Source: Opisthocomus hoazin
Lineage: Eukaryota; Chordata; Aves; Opisthocomiformes; Opisthocomidae
Reading direction: 5' to 3'
Length of the DNA: 64,000 nt
Assembly: GCF_030867145.1 (NCBI RefSeq)
Contig: NC_134439.1
Span: 7,167,379-7,231,378 of the forward strand
The position numbers and the translations under genes are program-made. The notes under the pieces are model-generated. The model had not been told where the DNA came from, made no database searches, and worked only from the letters and a program-made list of their open reading frames with translations. Numbering within the stretch: the stretch's first letter is position 1; every line of letters begins with the position of its first letter. Shown here in pieces: positions 1 through 11,283 of the stretch.

Positions 1-1658
1 ACTGGTTATTTGCACTGTAGTCAGCCCCCAGTGCTGGAAGACAGGGAAGGAGAGCGGAACAAACCTCCCATAATCCAGGAGGAAGCACTTAATGACCTGC
101 TACGCCACCTGGACACTTACAAGTCTATGGGGCCTGATGAGATCCACCCAAGAGTGCTGAGGCAACTGGCAGAGGAGCTGGACAAGCCACTCCCCATCAT
201 CTATCAGCAGTCCTGGCTAACAGGGGAGGTCCCAGATGACCGGAGGTTCACCACTGTAACATCCATCTAGAAGCTGGGCTGGAAGGAGGATCCCGGGAAC
301 TACAGGTCTGTCAGCCTGACCTCAGTGCCAGGCAAGCTTATGGAGCGATTCATCCTGAGTGCACTCACTGGGCATGTGAAGGACAAACAGGGGATCAGGC
401 CCAGCCAGCATGGGTTCATGAAAGGCAGATCCTGCTTGACCAACCTTATCTCCTTCCATGACCAGGTGATCTGCCTAGTGCATGAGGGAAAGGCTATGGA
501 TGTTCTCCACCTGGACTTTAGTAAGGCCTTTGACACTGTTCCCCACTGCTTCCTCCTGAAGAAACTAGGTGCCCATGGATTGGATGGGTGTACTCTTCGC
601 TGGATAAAGAACTGGCTGAATGGCTGAGCATAGAGAGTGGTGATGAATGGAGATAAATCCAGCTGGTGGCTGGTCGTGAGTGGTGTTCCCCAGGGCTCAG
701 TTTTGGGTCCGGTCTGGTTTTACATCTTTATCAACAATCTGGATGAGGGGATTGAGTGCTCCCTCAGTAAGTTTGCAGATGACACCAAGTTGGGCAGGAA
801 TGTCGATCTGTTCAAGGGTAGGAAGGCTCTGCAAAGGGATCTGGACAGACTGGATTGCTGGGCCAAGGCCAATTGTATGAGGTTCAACACGGCCAAGTAC
901 CGGGTCCTGCACTTGGGTCACAACAACCCCATGCAATACTACAGACTTGGGGAGGAGTGGCTGGAAAGCTGTCCAGCGGAAAAGGATCTTGGGATGTTGG
1001 TCGACAGCTGGCTGAACATGAGCCAGTAATATGTCCAGATGGCCAAGAAGGCCAACAGCATCCTGGCTTGTATCAGAAACAGTGTGGCCAGCAGGAGTAG
1101 GGAAGTGATTGTGCCCCTGTACTCAGCACTGGTGAGGCCGCACCTCAAATACTGTGTTCAGTTTTGGGCCCCTCACTACAAGAAGGACATGGAGGTGCTG
1201 GAGCATGTCCAGAGAAAGGCAGTGAGGCTGGTGAGGGGTCTGGAGGACAAGCCTTACGAGGAGCAGCTAAGGGAATTGGAGCAATTTAGTCTGGAGAAGA
1301 GGAGGCTGAGGGGAGATCGTATTGCTCTCTACAACTACCTGAAAGGAGGTTGTAGTGAGGCAGGTGTCAGTCTCTTCTCCCAGCTAGCTAGCAATAGGAC
1401 AAAAGGCAATGGCCTCAAGTTGTGTCAGGGGAGGTTTAGATTGGATATTAGGAAAAATGTCTTTACTGAAAGAGCGGTCAGATATTGGAATAGGCTGCCC
1501 AGGGAGGTAGTTGAGTCACCATCCCTGGAAGTGTTAAAAAAATGTGTAGATTTGGCACTTCAGGACATGGTTTAGTAGGTATGGCGGTTTTGGGTTGACA
1601 GTTGGACTTGATAATCTTATACGTCATTTCCAACCCATGATTCTATGATTCTATGATT
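1..1658 (+). mobile_element. CR1 LINE, 5'-truncated, reverse transcriptase and 3' end
   Basis: One reading frame runs from the window edge to the stop at 1573-1575 and encodes CR1 ORF2 reverse transcriptase. Visible motifs are LDFSKAFDTV near 515-545, [10 protein letters not shown] near 680-710 and FADDTK near 772-790. The frame is never shifted, but it has stops at 268-270, 625-627, 631-633 and 1027-1029, so the copy is dead by nonsense mutation only. The 3' end carries the diagnostic tandem ATTCTATG tail at about 1638-1658. The 5' end lies outside the window or is truncated. It sits upstream of the VWA5A-like exons, probably in one of that gene's introns. Confidence 0.95.
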
Positions 1659-1745
1659 ACTCATCACCTGTGGTGAGGAAAGCAAGATCTGAGAGGCAGG
1701 AAAATGTTCCCTGGCTACTACTGGACCATTATTCATTATTGCTTC

Positions 1746-2793
1746 TCAGAGAGGGGCTTGGAGGGGAGCTGGTTCAGCCACCCTTTTTTTCTTTCCCCGT
1801 GTCCTTCCTGAAATCAGGCTAAATCCCTCTGCTTCTGCTTCCATACGAGGAGCAGAAGGATTATCAGCCTCCAAATTTAGATCCTCTTGATCATTTCCCC
1901 ATCTCCAGCGAGGTGCAACCAATAATTCAATATCATCCTCCTTGGGTCCATATTTTAAACACCTTTTACGGGCACTACAAGCAGACCAGCACTTTTTCAA
2001 GTCCTCACCAGATTTCGCCTTCTTTAAAGCCATCACCATAGAATTTTGTGGAGGTATCCCACACTGTTTTTGCTACTCTGGATGATTTCTCAGTGTGAAA
2101 AACAGATCTACATATGTTATCTCATCCCATTTACCTTCCCTTTTGCAAAATAATGTTAATTGCAAGATGGTATTATATCGCAATGTTGCATTTTCTGGCC
2201 ATTTCTCCCCACTTTCCAAGGTATACATTGGCCACCAATGATTACAATAATTTACTGTTTACAAGTCAGAGGATCACCCCCGAGATCTTTCCAATGCTTT
2301 AAAATACAGCCCAAGGGTGTACTTTGTGGGATGGATTTTTTGCTCAGAAATGTACCCATCTCCCTAAAGACTAGTGGTTGCGATTGTGCACTATTACAGG
2401 CACTAGTCAGAGGGACCCCAACCCTTGTTGGAGCTCCCTCTGGGATCCCAGCCCCCTGCCAGAAATCCCAACCTTGGAGACTTCAACATCCCGTTAAAGA
2501 CTCCCCCTTTGGGCCCCCACAGGCTTTCACCTAGCAGAAACTTACCAACCGAGGTACCTCTTCAGACCAACCCTGCGTGGCTTTCACCGTGCCTTACAAG
2601 CAGGCTCCTACCCAGAGCTCCATTACCTGTTAAAAGAATGCCTTATTGTTTAATTCCAGGAGAATTACTTGGAATCCTTCAGTCTGGGGATCAGAGGTTC
2701 TCCTTGAGAATACCTCGATGCTGGCTGGAGGTCCCGTGATCCCACGGATGCGTTAGTATTAACAAGCGGGGTCCCAACTAGGTTGCCAGATAC
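1746..2793 (-). mobile_element. Endogenous retrovirus fragment: leader and partial gag-like ORF
   Basis: A 97-codon minus-strand ORF (2039 down to 1746) begins about 750 bases downstream of a minus-strand LTR. Its position and its basic, Trp- and Lys-rich N-terminal composition suggest the start of a retroviral gag matrix region. The stretch 2040-2793 has no convincing gene and would be the untranslated leader. No pol or env is present. The provirus is cut off near the CR1 tail at about 1660, so it is a broken remnant. The gag call is inference from position; the LTR is better supported. Confidence 0.5.
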
Positions 2794-3240
2794 TGTCACC
2801 GAAAATCTGGGATTAAAACCTCGTAACACCAATGTAGTGTTAAAAGGCAGGCATTCTTTATTGCAGCGCTGGATGCATGGGGGATAATTCCACCGAACGT
2901 GCATACTTCATACCTTTTCCAAGCAGTTTATATAAATCAAAAATATACATATTTATTTTATTAATACATATTCATTATTATTCTCCTTGGTTATTGGTGC
3001 AAATTTGTTTGCTTCACATGTAAATTTTTGCGTAGACTCACTCGTCCTCTTCCATTGTTCTCTTGTGAGTAGGTGGTGTTACTTGGGTAGGTGGTCAGTG
3101 GGTTAGTGGTTGCAATCTCCCCCTGTCAGAATTACCTTTTACCTGTTCAGCTCTTAATCTTGGCAGTCCTAGCTAGCTTTCTCAGTTTGCTACACAAAAA
3201 CACGCTTCATCATTCTCTTTTGACAGAAACAGATTGTCTC
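2794..3240 (-). mobile_element. Minus-strand retroviral LTR (approximate limits)
   Basis: Read on the minus strand, a TATA-like element (2927-2936) is followed about 65-70 bases later by an AATAAA signal (2857-2862) and a U5-like stretch ending near 2794. This is the normal U3-R-U5 order. The lower limit is set by a TGTCACC on the plus strand (minus-strand end in CA). The upper limit is uncertain and lies between 3100 and 3250. No second LTR is visible. Just beyond the LTR a TGG-starting stretch could be a primer binding site, but the tRNA is not recognised. Confidence 0.55.
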
Positions 3241-3350
3241 CTATTTTGTTAGCATTAACTGTTACCTAGAGACTAGAATACAGATTAAAAAAATACAATA
3301 ATTGGTATCAATCCCCCAAGCCCTTTTTGCTGTTCATTGCTATCGTTAGC

Positions 3351-3585
3351 AGACTCTATCACTCTGGTTACACCACCACCATCTATTTCTTCTCTCAAGT
3401 ATGTGAACCCCACAGAATTTGTTTTGCGGTCTCCAGTTTTTGGGCTTTGGTCCACCGAAGCCATTGCTGAGTGCCAGGAGCTGGTGGCACTGCAGAACAC
3501 AGATGGCTCCGGGGCCCTCTGCTCAGGCTTGGCCTCTGTGCTGGAAGTTGATGAGGCTGAAATCAAGGGAAAGACGCCTAGTGAG
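3351..3585 (+). CDS. VWA5A-like gene, third-last exon
   Basis: The reading frame resembles the C-terminal part of von Willebrand factor A domain-containing protein 5A and its avian paralogs, including the stretch ELVALQNTDGSG and the following acidic helix. It ends with the codons for SE and a GTAATG donor at 3586. The acceptor after GTTAGCAG at 3350 is my choice of start and could be wrong. The frame joins the next exon in phase 0. The VIT and VWA domains would lie upstream, outside the window. Cytosolic in relatives; exact role not known. Confidence 0.65.
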
Positions 3586-3793
3586 GTAATGGAAAAACCT
3601 CTTATGGTGGCAGCGTGCCATCCTGGGGCAGTGGAAACCCCTTGGCTGGTGGCAACACTGGCATCCAAATGGCAGGCAGAGAGGAATGAAGGGATCAGAA
3701 ACCAGAAGCCACAAAGGAAGCGAGGGGAAGCAGTGAGGGGGCAGGAGGAATGCTTAGCACTATGTGCTGGTCTGAGTCACTGTTCTCCTACAG

Positions 3794-3917
3794 GTCATGG
3801 AGCCAAGTATTTGGGCTACAGTGCTGGCTGTGACCTACCTGCACAGAAAAAAGTGCTACCAAGACCTCTGTGAGCTGCTGGAGGCCAAGGCTGTGACCTG
3901 GCCGTGCAGCCGAGCTG
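3794..3917 (+). CDS. VWA5A-like gene, penultimate exon
   Basis: This exon is flanked by a CTCCTACAG acceptor and a GTGAGT donor. It encodes VMEPSIWATVLAVTYLHRKK, then CYQDLCELLEAKAVTW. The pattern SxWATVLAVxxLH followed by a helix with ELLExKAVxW is the conserved C-terminal signature of VWA5A/PARP4-type proteins. Phase 0 at entry and phase 1 at exit fit both neighbours. No stop or frameshift is seen. Confidence 0.8.
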
Positions 3918-4121
3918 GTGAGTCTTGAGGGTCCTTTTCCTGCTGATCCCCACAGCACAGCCTCCTCCCTTCTGTCTCCAGTGGGACCTGCCTCACCCCT
4001 CCGCAGGACCACAATTTCCTGCAGGCAGATGAAAGAGTGCTGTGTCCCCTTTCTCCTTCCCATCTGTGGACTCTCCCTCCTGCCTGACTCCCCGAGTGTC
4101 CCCGTCTCTCCCTGACTGCAG

Positions 4122-4201
4122 TGTCCCAGCTGGACAAGTGCCTGGAGGAAGCCAACAGCCTCCTTGGGAGCAGCGTGAAGCCAAGTGTCTTCAGGCTCTG
4201 A
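4122..4201 (+). CDS. VWA5A-like gene, last coding exon
   Basis: After a polypyrimidine stretch and CTGCAG acceptor, the exon reads SQLDKCLEEANSLLGSSVKP and ends SVFRL-stop (TGA 4199-4201). A terminal F-x-L/F after a short amphipathic helix is typical of the VWA5A C terminus. An AATAAA at about 4622 could end the transcript. The three exons are intact, so the gene may be functional despite the CR1 and retroviral insertions upstream. Confidence 0.75.
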
Positions 4202-7200
4202 GCTCAATACATGCCTTGTGCTACAGACCGACAGCATCTGCAGAGCTAAAGAGGGCCAGAAAGCTTAGCCTAAATTCACCTACCATGCTGGGATACCACT
4301 GCAGCTACCAGCTGAAGTCTAGCATTACAGATGAATTCCCTCTACTTATGTCTTCTATTGGTTGAGCTGTACCTGTATCACGGTGAACTCCTCAAGGTAA
4401 AATTTCCAGTTCAGAGTCTCCAGTATGTTTGGTCTGGGCGGAGTTGGGAGTGGGAAGGAATCATCACATTCCCCAGTGGCTGCCCTTCCCAATTTTGGCT
4501 TTGGGAAAATGGTCGCCAGTGAAGACTGAGGCAAAAAAAGTTGTTGAGTACCTCAGCTTTCTCCTCATCTGCTGTTACCCGTACAGTATATAGCGTTAGT
4601 ATACAAGGTATTCACTTGAGCAATAAAATGATTGGCAGAGGCTGAAAAGGCAACCTCAGTCACTCATGGCTGCCTAATTCTGAAGGAGTCAACCCCATTA
4701 TAGTCTTCTGCAGGATCTGAGCTGAGTCCTCCTTCTGGACCCTCACTGGGCTCTGCTGCATCAGTCTGGAAAAGCCTGTGTGTATTGCCCCATCTCAGTT
4801 TCTCTTTTTCTCAGAACAGTCTGAAATGCTTTGGAGGTCTGGAGAGGGACAGCCATTGCCTGAGGCGTTGAAACACTTTGCACCAGCTCAGAACTTTCAT
4901 ATTCACAGGGATTCTCTTACACAGTGCTCCTTCCCTGAAATCCCAAGGGAGACTCCCTCCAGGACACTGATTATTTCCGTAATGCTAAGAAATTGCATTC
5001 AGGTGCTTCAGGCCTAGAGCTCCCTCTCTGGAAGGAAGAGTGAAAGAGCTGAACTTTTTGTTGCCTTCCTGTGAGAGAAGGGTTTTCAGAGACAACAGGG
5101 AGGAAAGAAACTTGGGGCAGAACAGGTGACACCCAGACCTGAGTCTTCCTTCCCAGGCATTATCACACGAAAGGTAATCACTTTATGCTGAAGATTACAG
5201 GAAAGTGCCATGTTTGCTGAGGCACATCTGGGATGTTCTGATTTCATCAGTGGGTCTTTACCTAGTGAAAATGAGAGGCAAAGATGTGTGGTTTAGTTCT
5301 GCCCTTTCCTGAATGTCTTTCTCCTGCTTACGTTTTCTGAAATTCTAGAGAGCATGGTTATGGCTGTTGTTATAGTTACAGCTGTGCTGTTGCAGTGTTG
5401 GTCCTAGCCCTGGGACACTTACATACCTCCTCTGAAATGCTGGAGAAGATTGGGAAGTGCGTAGGTCAAGGTGGTCAACACTTCTTACTTCATCTCCCAC
5501 TGGGCTGCTCCATAAAACACTCCCTCTGTCTGTAACCTGGGTTTTCATCTCACTCCTTCAGATTTTTAATACTTAACTCTCATCTGTTTTCCCAGGAGAT
5601 TTGGAAACTTTTCATTCACACTGTTCAGTAGGGAAACCTCTCCTAATTGCACTTGTCATCAGAATCTCCAGACACAATTCATCCCAGCCCAGGAGAAAGG
5701 TGTATTGGAGTTTGGGTGCATCAGCTTTTTTTGAGCAGCCTGTCCATCGCAGGACTTCTGTGGACCATCTAGGTGCTTTCCTTCAGCATTGCCATCTCCC
5801 TGTGAAGGCTCAAAAGTCACAGGGAGAAAATCAGCAGGGACATCACTGTGCTTATCCACAATGTTGGGAAAACCCTAGGATGCAGTCTGGGCAGAGAGTT
5901 CTTTTCCTCGAGAACAGACTTTCCCTGAGCACACACTCAGGCTCATGATGGGTATTTACCATAAGCATGCACTAGATGATGCTCCTTTCCCACTCCACCC
6001 TCTGTTCACTCAGCCTCTTAGTAGCAACACTGAGCACAGAGCCCCAAAACCACAGCTGAAAACTCAGAGGTGCTCCATACCTGCAGTGCCAACTCTTCTA
6101 CCAACAGGAGAAAGAGCAGCCAGTATGATGGGACATCAGTTGTATGTTTTCATTGGTTATTGGGGAGGAAAATGTAAAGCAGTATTAGCCAGGGAGGAAA
6201 GAAACTGTGACTGTAAGAATTATATGCGCAGAGATGTGGTACACCTTACACAGACTGTAGCATGTGATTATGGTAATCACAGCAACAGCAGGTGCGTTTA
6301 TGTCAGTTATGTTTGTTTAAATTTGCCAGCATGTGTCTACAATATAGGTGTGATACGATTAACTGACAACTGGTGATGGATACCTATCAAAAACTTAGCC
6401 ACGTAGCCATGGTCGCTGCGCGCTGCCTGCAGGCTCCTCCGTTACAAGGCGCTGAAGAGGTTGTGCTGTGGCCGGGACACTCGTGCGGCACCACCCAGCC
6501 TGTGGCCTTGTTCTGCCCATGGCGCAGCGTGGGAGGGCACGGACCAGACCGGAACGACCAGACTGGCACAGCATGGAACAGAACAGCTTGGCACAGTGCA
6601 GCCCGGCCCAGGCCTGAGCCTCACCAGGTGAACTGTTACGTGCAGCTCTAACTCCTCGACATGCAGTGGCCTTTGGTCAGGATTGCTATGCCTGCAAAGC
6701 AGTTTATTGGATGGTGGGGTCTTCACTGGTGGTTTTCCTGCTAACACCCCACAACCTGCGAGCTGGCCTTTCATCTCCTCTAAATTCAGTGGCCTTTGTG
6801 CACGTCCTCAGTTTCTGCAGACAGGTTGCTGTTTATTGTTCCTGTTAGGTCAGTTCTGGCTTCCTGAAGAGTCAGCTCTGAGACAGACCCAGAGGCGATC
6901 AGCCACTTTGCCCTTCTTCTGCAGCTGTCCTGCCTCTGCTCTGTCCCACTATGGGGTAGAAGGGGTGAGTGAGCAGCTGGATGAGAATGTGGTTGTCAGC
7001 CAAGCCTAACCCACCACTGCAAGGGGGAAAAAAAACACAGGCAAAGCTGAGTCTAGGTACTGGAGGACTAGAAGATCCTCTCTGTGTTTGCATTTTTTGG
7101 TTGCTAACAGAAGGAGGAACTACACAACATGTAGAAAGCATAATTTAATTCACAGTTATACAATGCTGATGTTGTAGCTGGGAAACAATTCAGTCACTTG

Positions 7201-7229
7201 GATGGGCTTGGCTTGGGCTACTCCAGCAC
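4202..7229. other. Intergenic; no gene recognised
   Basis: Holds the probable 3' UTR of the VWA5A-like gene to about 4640, then unremarkable sequence. Several open frames (for example 5945-6376 plus) have no family resemblance and no repeat of known type. I see no tRNA, conserved exon or clear transposon here. Confidence 0.5.
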
Positions 7230-8171
7230 TCACAACTGCCTTAGGGAGCTAGAAAATGCCTTCAGCATGCTCTCCTTTAAGGCTTGTTTGACTTGACTGT
7301 TCCTGAGTGAGTAGACATATGGGTTAAGCATCTGAGTCACCACAGAGAAGAAGAAAGAAAGAACTTTGTCAGAGTCCTGCCCACCTCGCTGTGCTGGGCG
7401 GATATACCTGTAAGCACATGTGCTATAAAATATCATCACCACCATGAGGTGAGCTGAGCAAGTGGAAAATGCCTTCTTCCTACCTGTGGAAGATGATATA
7501 TGCAAGATGGTGATAACAATGCAGCCATAAGAAACAGCAGTTACTATTAAGGTACTAGTTATGATGATAGATAGTATGATAAGCATCAGTCCTTCAATGA
7601 ATCCTGTGTCTGTGCAGGACAGTTGCAACAACAGGGAAGTATCACAGTAAAAGTGGTTCATGACATTGGGACCACAGAATGGCAACTGGACAATCATAAC
7701 GGTGGGAGGAAACATCAAGAGAAAACTCACTGCCCAGCAAGCCAGGACCAGCTGGAGGCAAAATCTGTTGTTCATAATTGTTGTGTAATGCAAAGGGTGG
7801 CATATGGCAACATACCGATCGAAGGACATTGTTGCCACATGGAAAAATGTGCAGGTACCCAAGTAAAAGAAAAGCAGCATCTGAAGGAAACAACCAGGCA
7901 GGGAAATCTTCTTCTTCTCTGTCAGAAGGCTGTAGAGGGTGCTGGGAATGACTGTGGAGGTAAAAGTAATTTCCAAAAGGGCAAAATTTCTCAGGAAGTA
8001 GTACATTGGGGTCTGACGGAAACGATTCACAAGAGTGATGCTGATGACAGCAATGTTTCCAAGCAGGATCAAGAAGTAGGCAACCATAAGAAACAGAAAG
8101 AGGATGATCTCCAAATGGCGGCTGTTGGTCACGCCCAAGAGGACAAATTCCACCACTGTTGTGTGGTTCAT
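7230..8171 (-). CDS. Olfactory receptor, intact single-exon class II GPCR
   Basis: A 313-residue, uninterrupted seven-helix receptor with the family landmarks. It has an N-glycosylation site at residue 2 (NHT), EFVLLGVT before helix 1, GN in helix 1, PMYYFLRNFALLEI in helix 2, and SFDRYVAICHPLHY at the end of helix 3 (DRY motif intact). It also has KAFSTCSAHL before helix 6 and NPYVYSLRN in helix 7. Length is normal for the family, which couples odorants to G-olf. The start fits because the glycosylation site and helix 1 follow directly. It resembles the OR6/10/11 groups, but I cannot assign a subfamily. It lies 10 kb upstream of DAD1, and olfactory receptor genes also flank the mammalian TRA locus. 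Confidence 0.93.
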   Translation of the reverse strand: MNHTTVVEFVLLGVTNSRHLEIILFLFLMVAYFLILLGNIAVISITLVNRFRQTPMYYFLRNFALLEITFTSTVIPSTLYSLLTEKKKISLPGCFLQMLLFFYLGTCTFFHVATMSFDRYVAICHPLHYTTIMNNRFCLQLVLACWAVSFLLMFPPTVMIVQLPFCGPNVMNHFYCDTSLLLQLSCTDTGFIEGLMLIILSIIITSTLIVTAVSYGCIVITILHISSSTGRKKAFSTCSAHLMVVMIFYSTCAYRYIRPAQRGGQDSDKVLSFFFSVVTQMLNPYVYSLRNSQVKQALKESMLKAFSSSLRQL

Positions 8172-9149
8172 TGAGGCACCATTGCTAGCACAAAAAGAAA
8201 AAAAGCCTCATTTTGAGAACTACTGGAAAACAACCAAGCACAAGTCAGTTTGGCTTTGCTGACCTTAAAGGGCAATACCAGTAATGAACCCTTTGTAAAA
8301 GACTGGAGCAGCCACAATAACCACGTTAACAACCTTGTTCATGCACATGGAGTCCTAAACTCCATTTGCAATACTGAGTCCTCCCTCCAGTAAAAACGAT
8401 TCATACAGTTCCCTCTTCATATAGTTGAGAGAGGTGCACGTGCAGAAACTGTTATAGACCCTAGGACAAATGAATCTCTGAATGGTCTGACAAGATTCAA
8501 ATACAGCAAAAAGCCAAATACACACAGTGAGTACTTTGACTAAGTGCCCAAAGATCTACTAGTTGAAATGAATTCAGAAGTGGTACTGCAGAGGAATGCA
8601 ATCACACTGTAGACTGACACTGAAACAGATTAGACTAGTTGATGGATACATCAGTACTGCAAAAGAGAAACTTACTGCAGTTAAAAGGAAATTAAAAGTA
8701 AGTTAAAAGTTAGTTTAGAGTTAAAAGAAAAGAGAGAGGTAAAGACTTTACAGAGAAAAGGCCAGACAGAAAGACAGCAATGCTACAAGGAGAAGGCAAA
8801 ATGCACAGAGAAATGGATGAAAGCTACATCGCTTCCCTGTCTCAAAAAAATCACACCCAAACTCTAATAAATGGTCAGAATAGTTACCAGTGTATCCACA
8901 ACAATCCAGGATGCTTTGAAAAGGATTCTTAGTCTGATGTTTCTCCTTCATTTAGTTTGATATTTGATTTTCGGCAAATAAATCTCCTCTCTTTTCAGCT
9001 CCTTTTTATAATAGTGGTAGCATATACATTCTTGTATTTCCTTACTGAGTCAAACCTCAGGGACCAATTAGGTACTGAAATCTGCCAAACACCTTCTGGG
9101 AAAGCATTTGTGAAAGTTTGAAGAATGGTAAGAATATAATCAAGCCACA
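8172..9149. other. Upstream flank of the olfactory receptor; no gene seen
   Basis: AT-rich sequence that would hold the receptor's promoter and any 5' noncoding exon. No convincing exon, CpG island or repeat was recognised. Confidence 0.4.
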
Positions 9150-9960
9150 GAGGAAATGAGACTGGAAAGGACCACTGGAGGTCCAATCCCTTGTTAAAAG
9201 CAAGGCTAACTTCAAAGCTGGACAAGGCTGCTCATGACCTTCTCTATATAAGCGTGGATATCTCCAAGCACGGGCATCCCAGAACTTCCCTGGGCACCGC
9301 CCTGTGCTTCAACATTTTCATTATGAAAAGTTACTTCTCTGTGTCCAGTGGAGATATACTTGTTTAAGCCATGACCCACATCTCTTGTCCTTTCACTGTA
9401 CACTTCTGAGACATCTGGCTCTGACCTCTCTATAAATCCCCTTCCGACAATGAACAGTACAGCTAGATCCCTCCTCTAAACTGTGTCTTCTCCCGCTGCT
9501 TCTCTTCACGTGTCGTGTGTCCTGGTTCTCTGATCAACTTGCTCATCCTTCTTTGGACTCACACCATTTTGATAACACCTGTGGGTTTTTTTCCTGGGTG
9601 AGGGCGGAGCTACCCTGTACACAGTTCTCCAGATGCAGTCTCTCAAGTGCCAAGCAACAAGAAATTAGCACCTATTCTGAATGGCTGGCTACACTCTTGC
9701 GAATGTAGCCCGGTATGCAGTGAATATTCACTGTCACAGAGGCACACTGATGACGTGTTCAAGCTGTCATCCACCAGAAGCCCACAGGTCTGTCTGCAGA
9801 GTTGCTCCACAGACAGTCATCTTCCAGCCTACACCTATGGGTGGGGTTATCCCATCCCACAGTCAGGACAACTGAAGGAAGGCCACTTCACCTCACTGAG
9901 TACATCAACCAACTAGTAACTAGCTTCCTAGCTGCTGTGGTTACTATCAGGAGCTAAGTT
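9150..9960 (-). mobile_element. Old CR1 fragment, minus strand
   Basis: The plus strand reads as a reverse-oriented CR1 3' region: GGACCACTGGAGGTCC near 9170, then the CR1 pattern with CATTATGAAAAGTTAC near 9320 and CTCTTGTCCTTTCACTG near 9385. It then passes into the antisense of the CR1 ORF2 C terminus. It is heavily diverged and has no terminal ATTCTATG repeat. Limits are approximate. Confidence 0.7.
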
Positions 9961-10261
9961 CAAAGTACCAAAATCAGACAGGAACTAGAGTATTAACCCA
10001 CCCTGTGGCACCACCTGTCTTTCTCTATTCACTATTAGGAGTAAAGTGACTAACATGGATTCCTAAAGCAGAGATGTAAAGCTAGTGGAGGAAACACACC
10101 CTTGTAAGAACTTGTAAGCCAGGTCAGTTTCTAATTTGCTGAGGAGTATGCCAGATCCGTATGTAAATTAGGACTCACTCATCTCAATCAACCCGTTTTG
10201 TAGCTGTGGAGAGGAGGAAAGGACAAACCGACATCACTGCAAATTTCAGTTCTGCAATAAT

Positions 10262-11283
10262 CAAAACTTGCCGGTGACAAGTGGTGTCCCTCAGGGGTCC
10301 ATACTGGGGCTGGTGCTGTTTAACATTTTCGTCAATGAGTTAGACAGCGAGATTGAAGGTACCCTCAGCAAGTTTGCAGAGACATCAAGCTGAGTGGTGC
10401 AACTGACATGCCAGAAGGACAGGATCCCATCCAGAGGGACCTGAACAAGCTTGAGAAATAGGCCTGTGTGAACCTCATGAGGTTCAACAAGGCCAAGTGA
10501 AAGGTCCTGCATCTGGGCCGGGGCAATCCCCACTATCAACGCAGGCTGGGGGATGAAGGGATTGAGAGCAGACCTGCTGAGAAGGACTTGGGGGTACTGG
10601 TGGATGAAAAGCTGGACATGAGCCACCAATGTGCACTCACAGCCCAGAAAGCCAACCATATACTGGGCTGAAGTGTGGCCAGCAGGTCGAGGGAGGTGAT
10701 TCTGCCACTGTACTCCGCTCTGGTGAGACCCCACCTGCAGTACTGCATCCAGCTCTGGAGCTCCTAGCACAGGAAGGACATGGAACTATCGGAGCAGGTC
10801 CAGAGGAGGGCCACAAAGATGATCCGAGGGCTGAAGCACCTCTCCTATGAAGAAAGGAGAGAAGAAAGGCTGAGAGTTGGGACTGTTCAGCCCGGAGAAG
10901 AGAAGAAAGAAAGGAGAGAAGAGAAGGCTGCGGAGAGACCTTCTAGCAGCCTTTCAGTACCTGAAGGGGGCCTATAGGAGAGATGGGGAAAATCTTTTCA
11001 GCAGCGCTTGTTGCAATAGGACAAGGAGTAACTGCTTTAAACTAAGGGAGGGTCGTTTTAGACTAGATATAAGGAACAAATTTTTTACAATGAGGGTGGT
11101 GAGTCACTGGAACAGATTGCCCAGAGAGGCAGTGGAGGCCCCATCCCTGGAAACATTCAAGGCCAGGTTGGACGGCATTCTGAGCAACCTGGTCTAGTTG
11201 AAGATATCCCTGCTCACTGTAGGGAGGTTGGGCTAGATGACCTCTAAAGGTCCCTTCCAACGCAAAGCATTCTATGATTCTCT
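10262..11283 (+). mobile_element. CR1 LINE 3' part, plus strand
   Basis: Begins within the reverse transcriptase, where the GVPQGS motif is recognisable near 10280, and continues through the ORF2 C terminus and 3' UTR to a CATTCTATGATTC tail at about 11268-11281. Frames are broken by shifts and stops. A purine-rich GAAAGGAGAGAAG motif is repeated at 10855-10930, apparently a local duplication inside the element. Confidence 0.9.

Noticed and set aside
5945-6376. 143-codon plus-strand frame as a gene
   Set aside because: Low-complexity-free but no family resemblance; no promoter or exon structure.
7623-8174. 183-codon plus-strand frame
   Set aside because: Antisense of the olfactory receptor.
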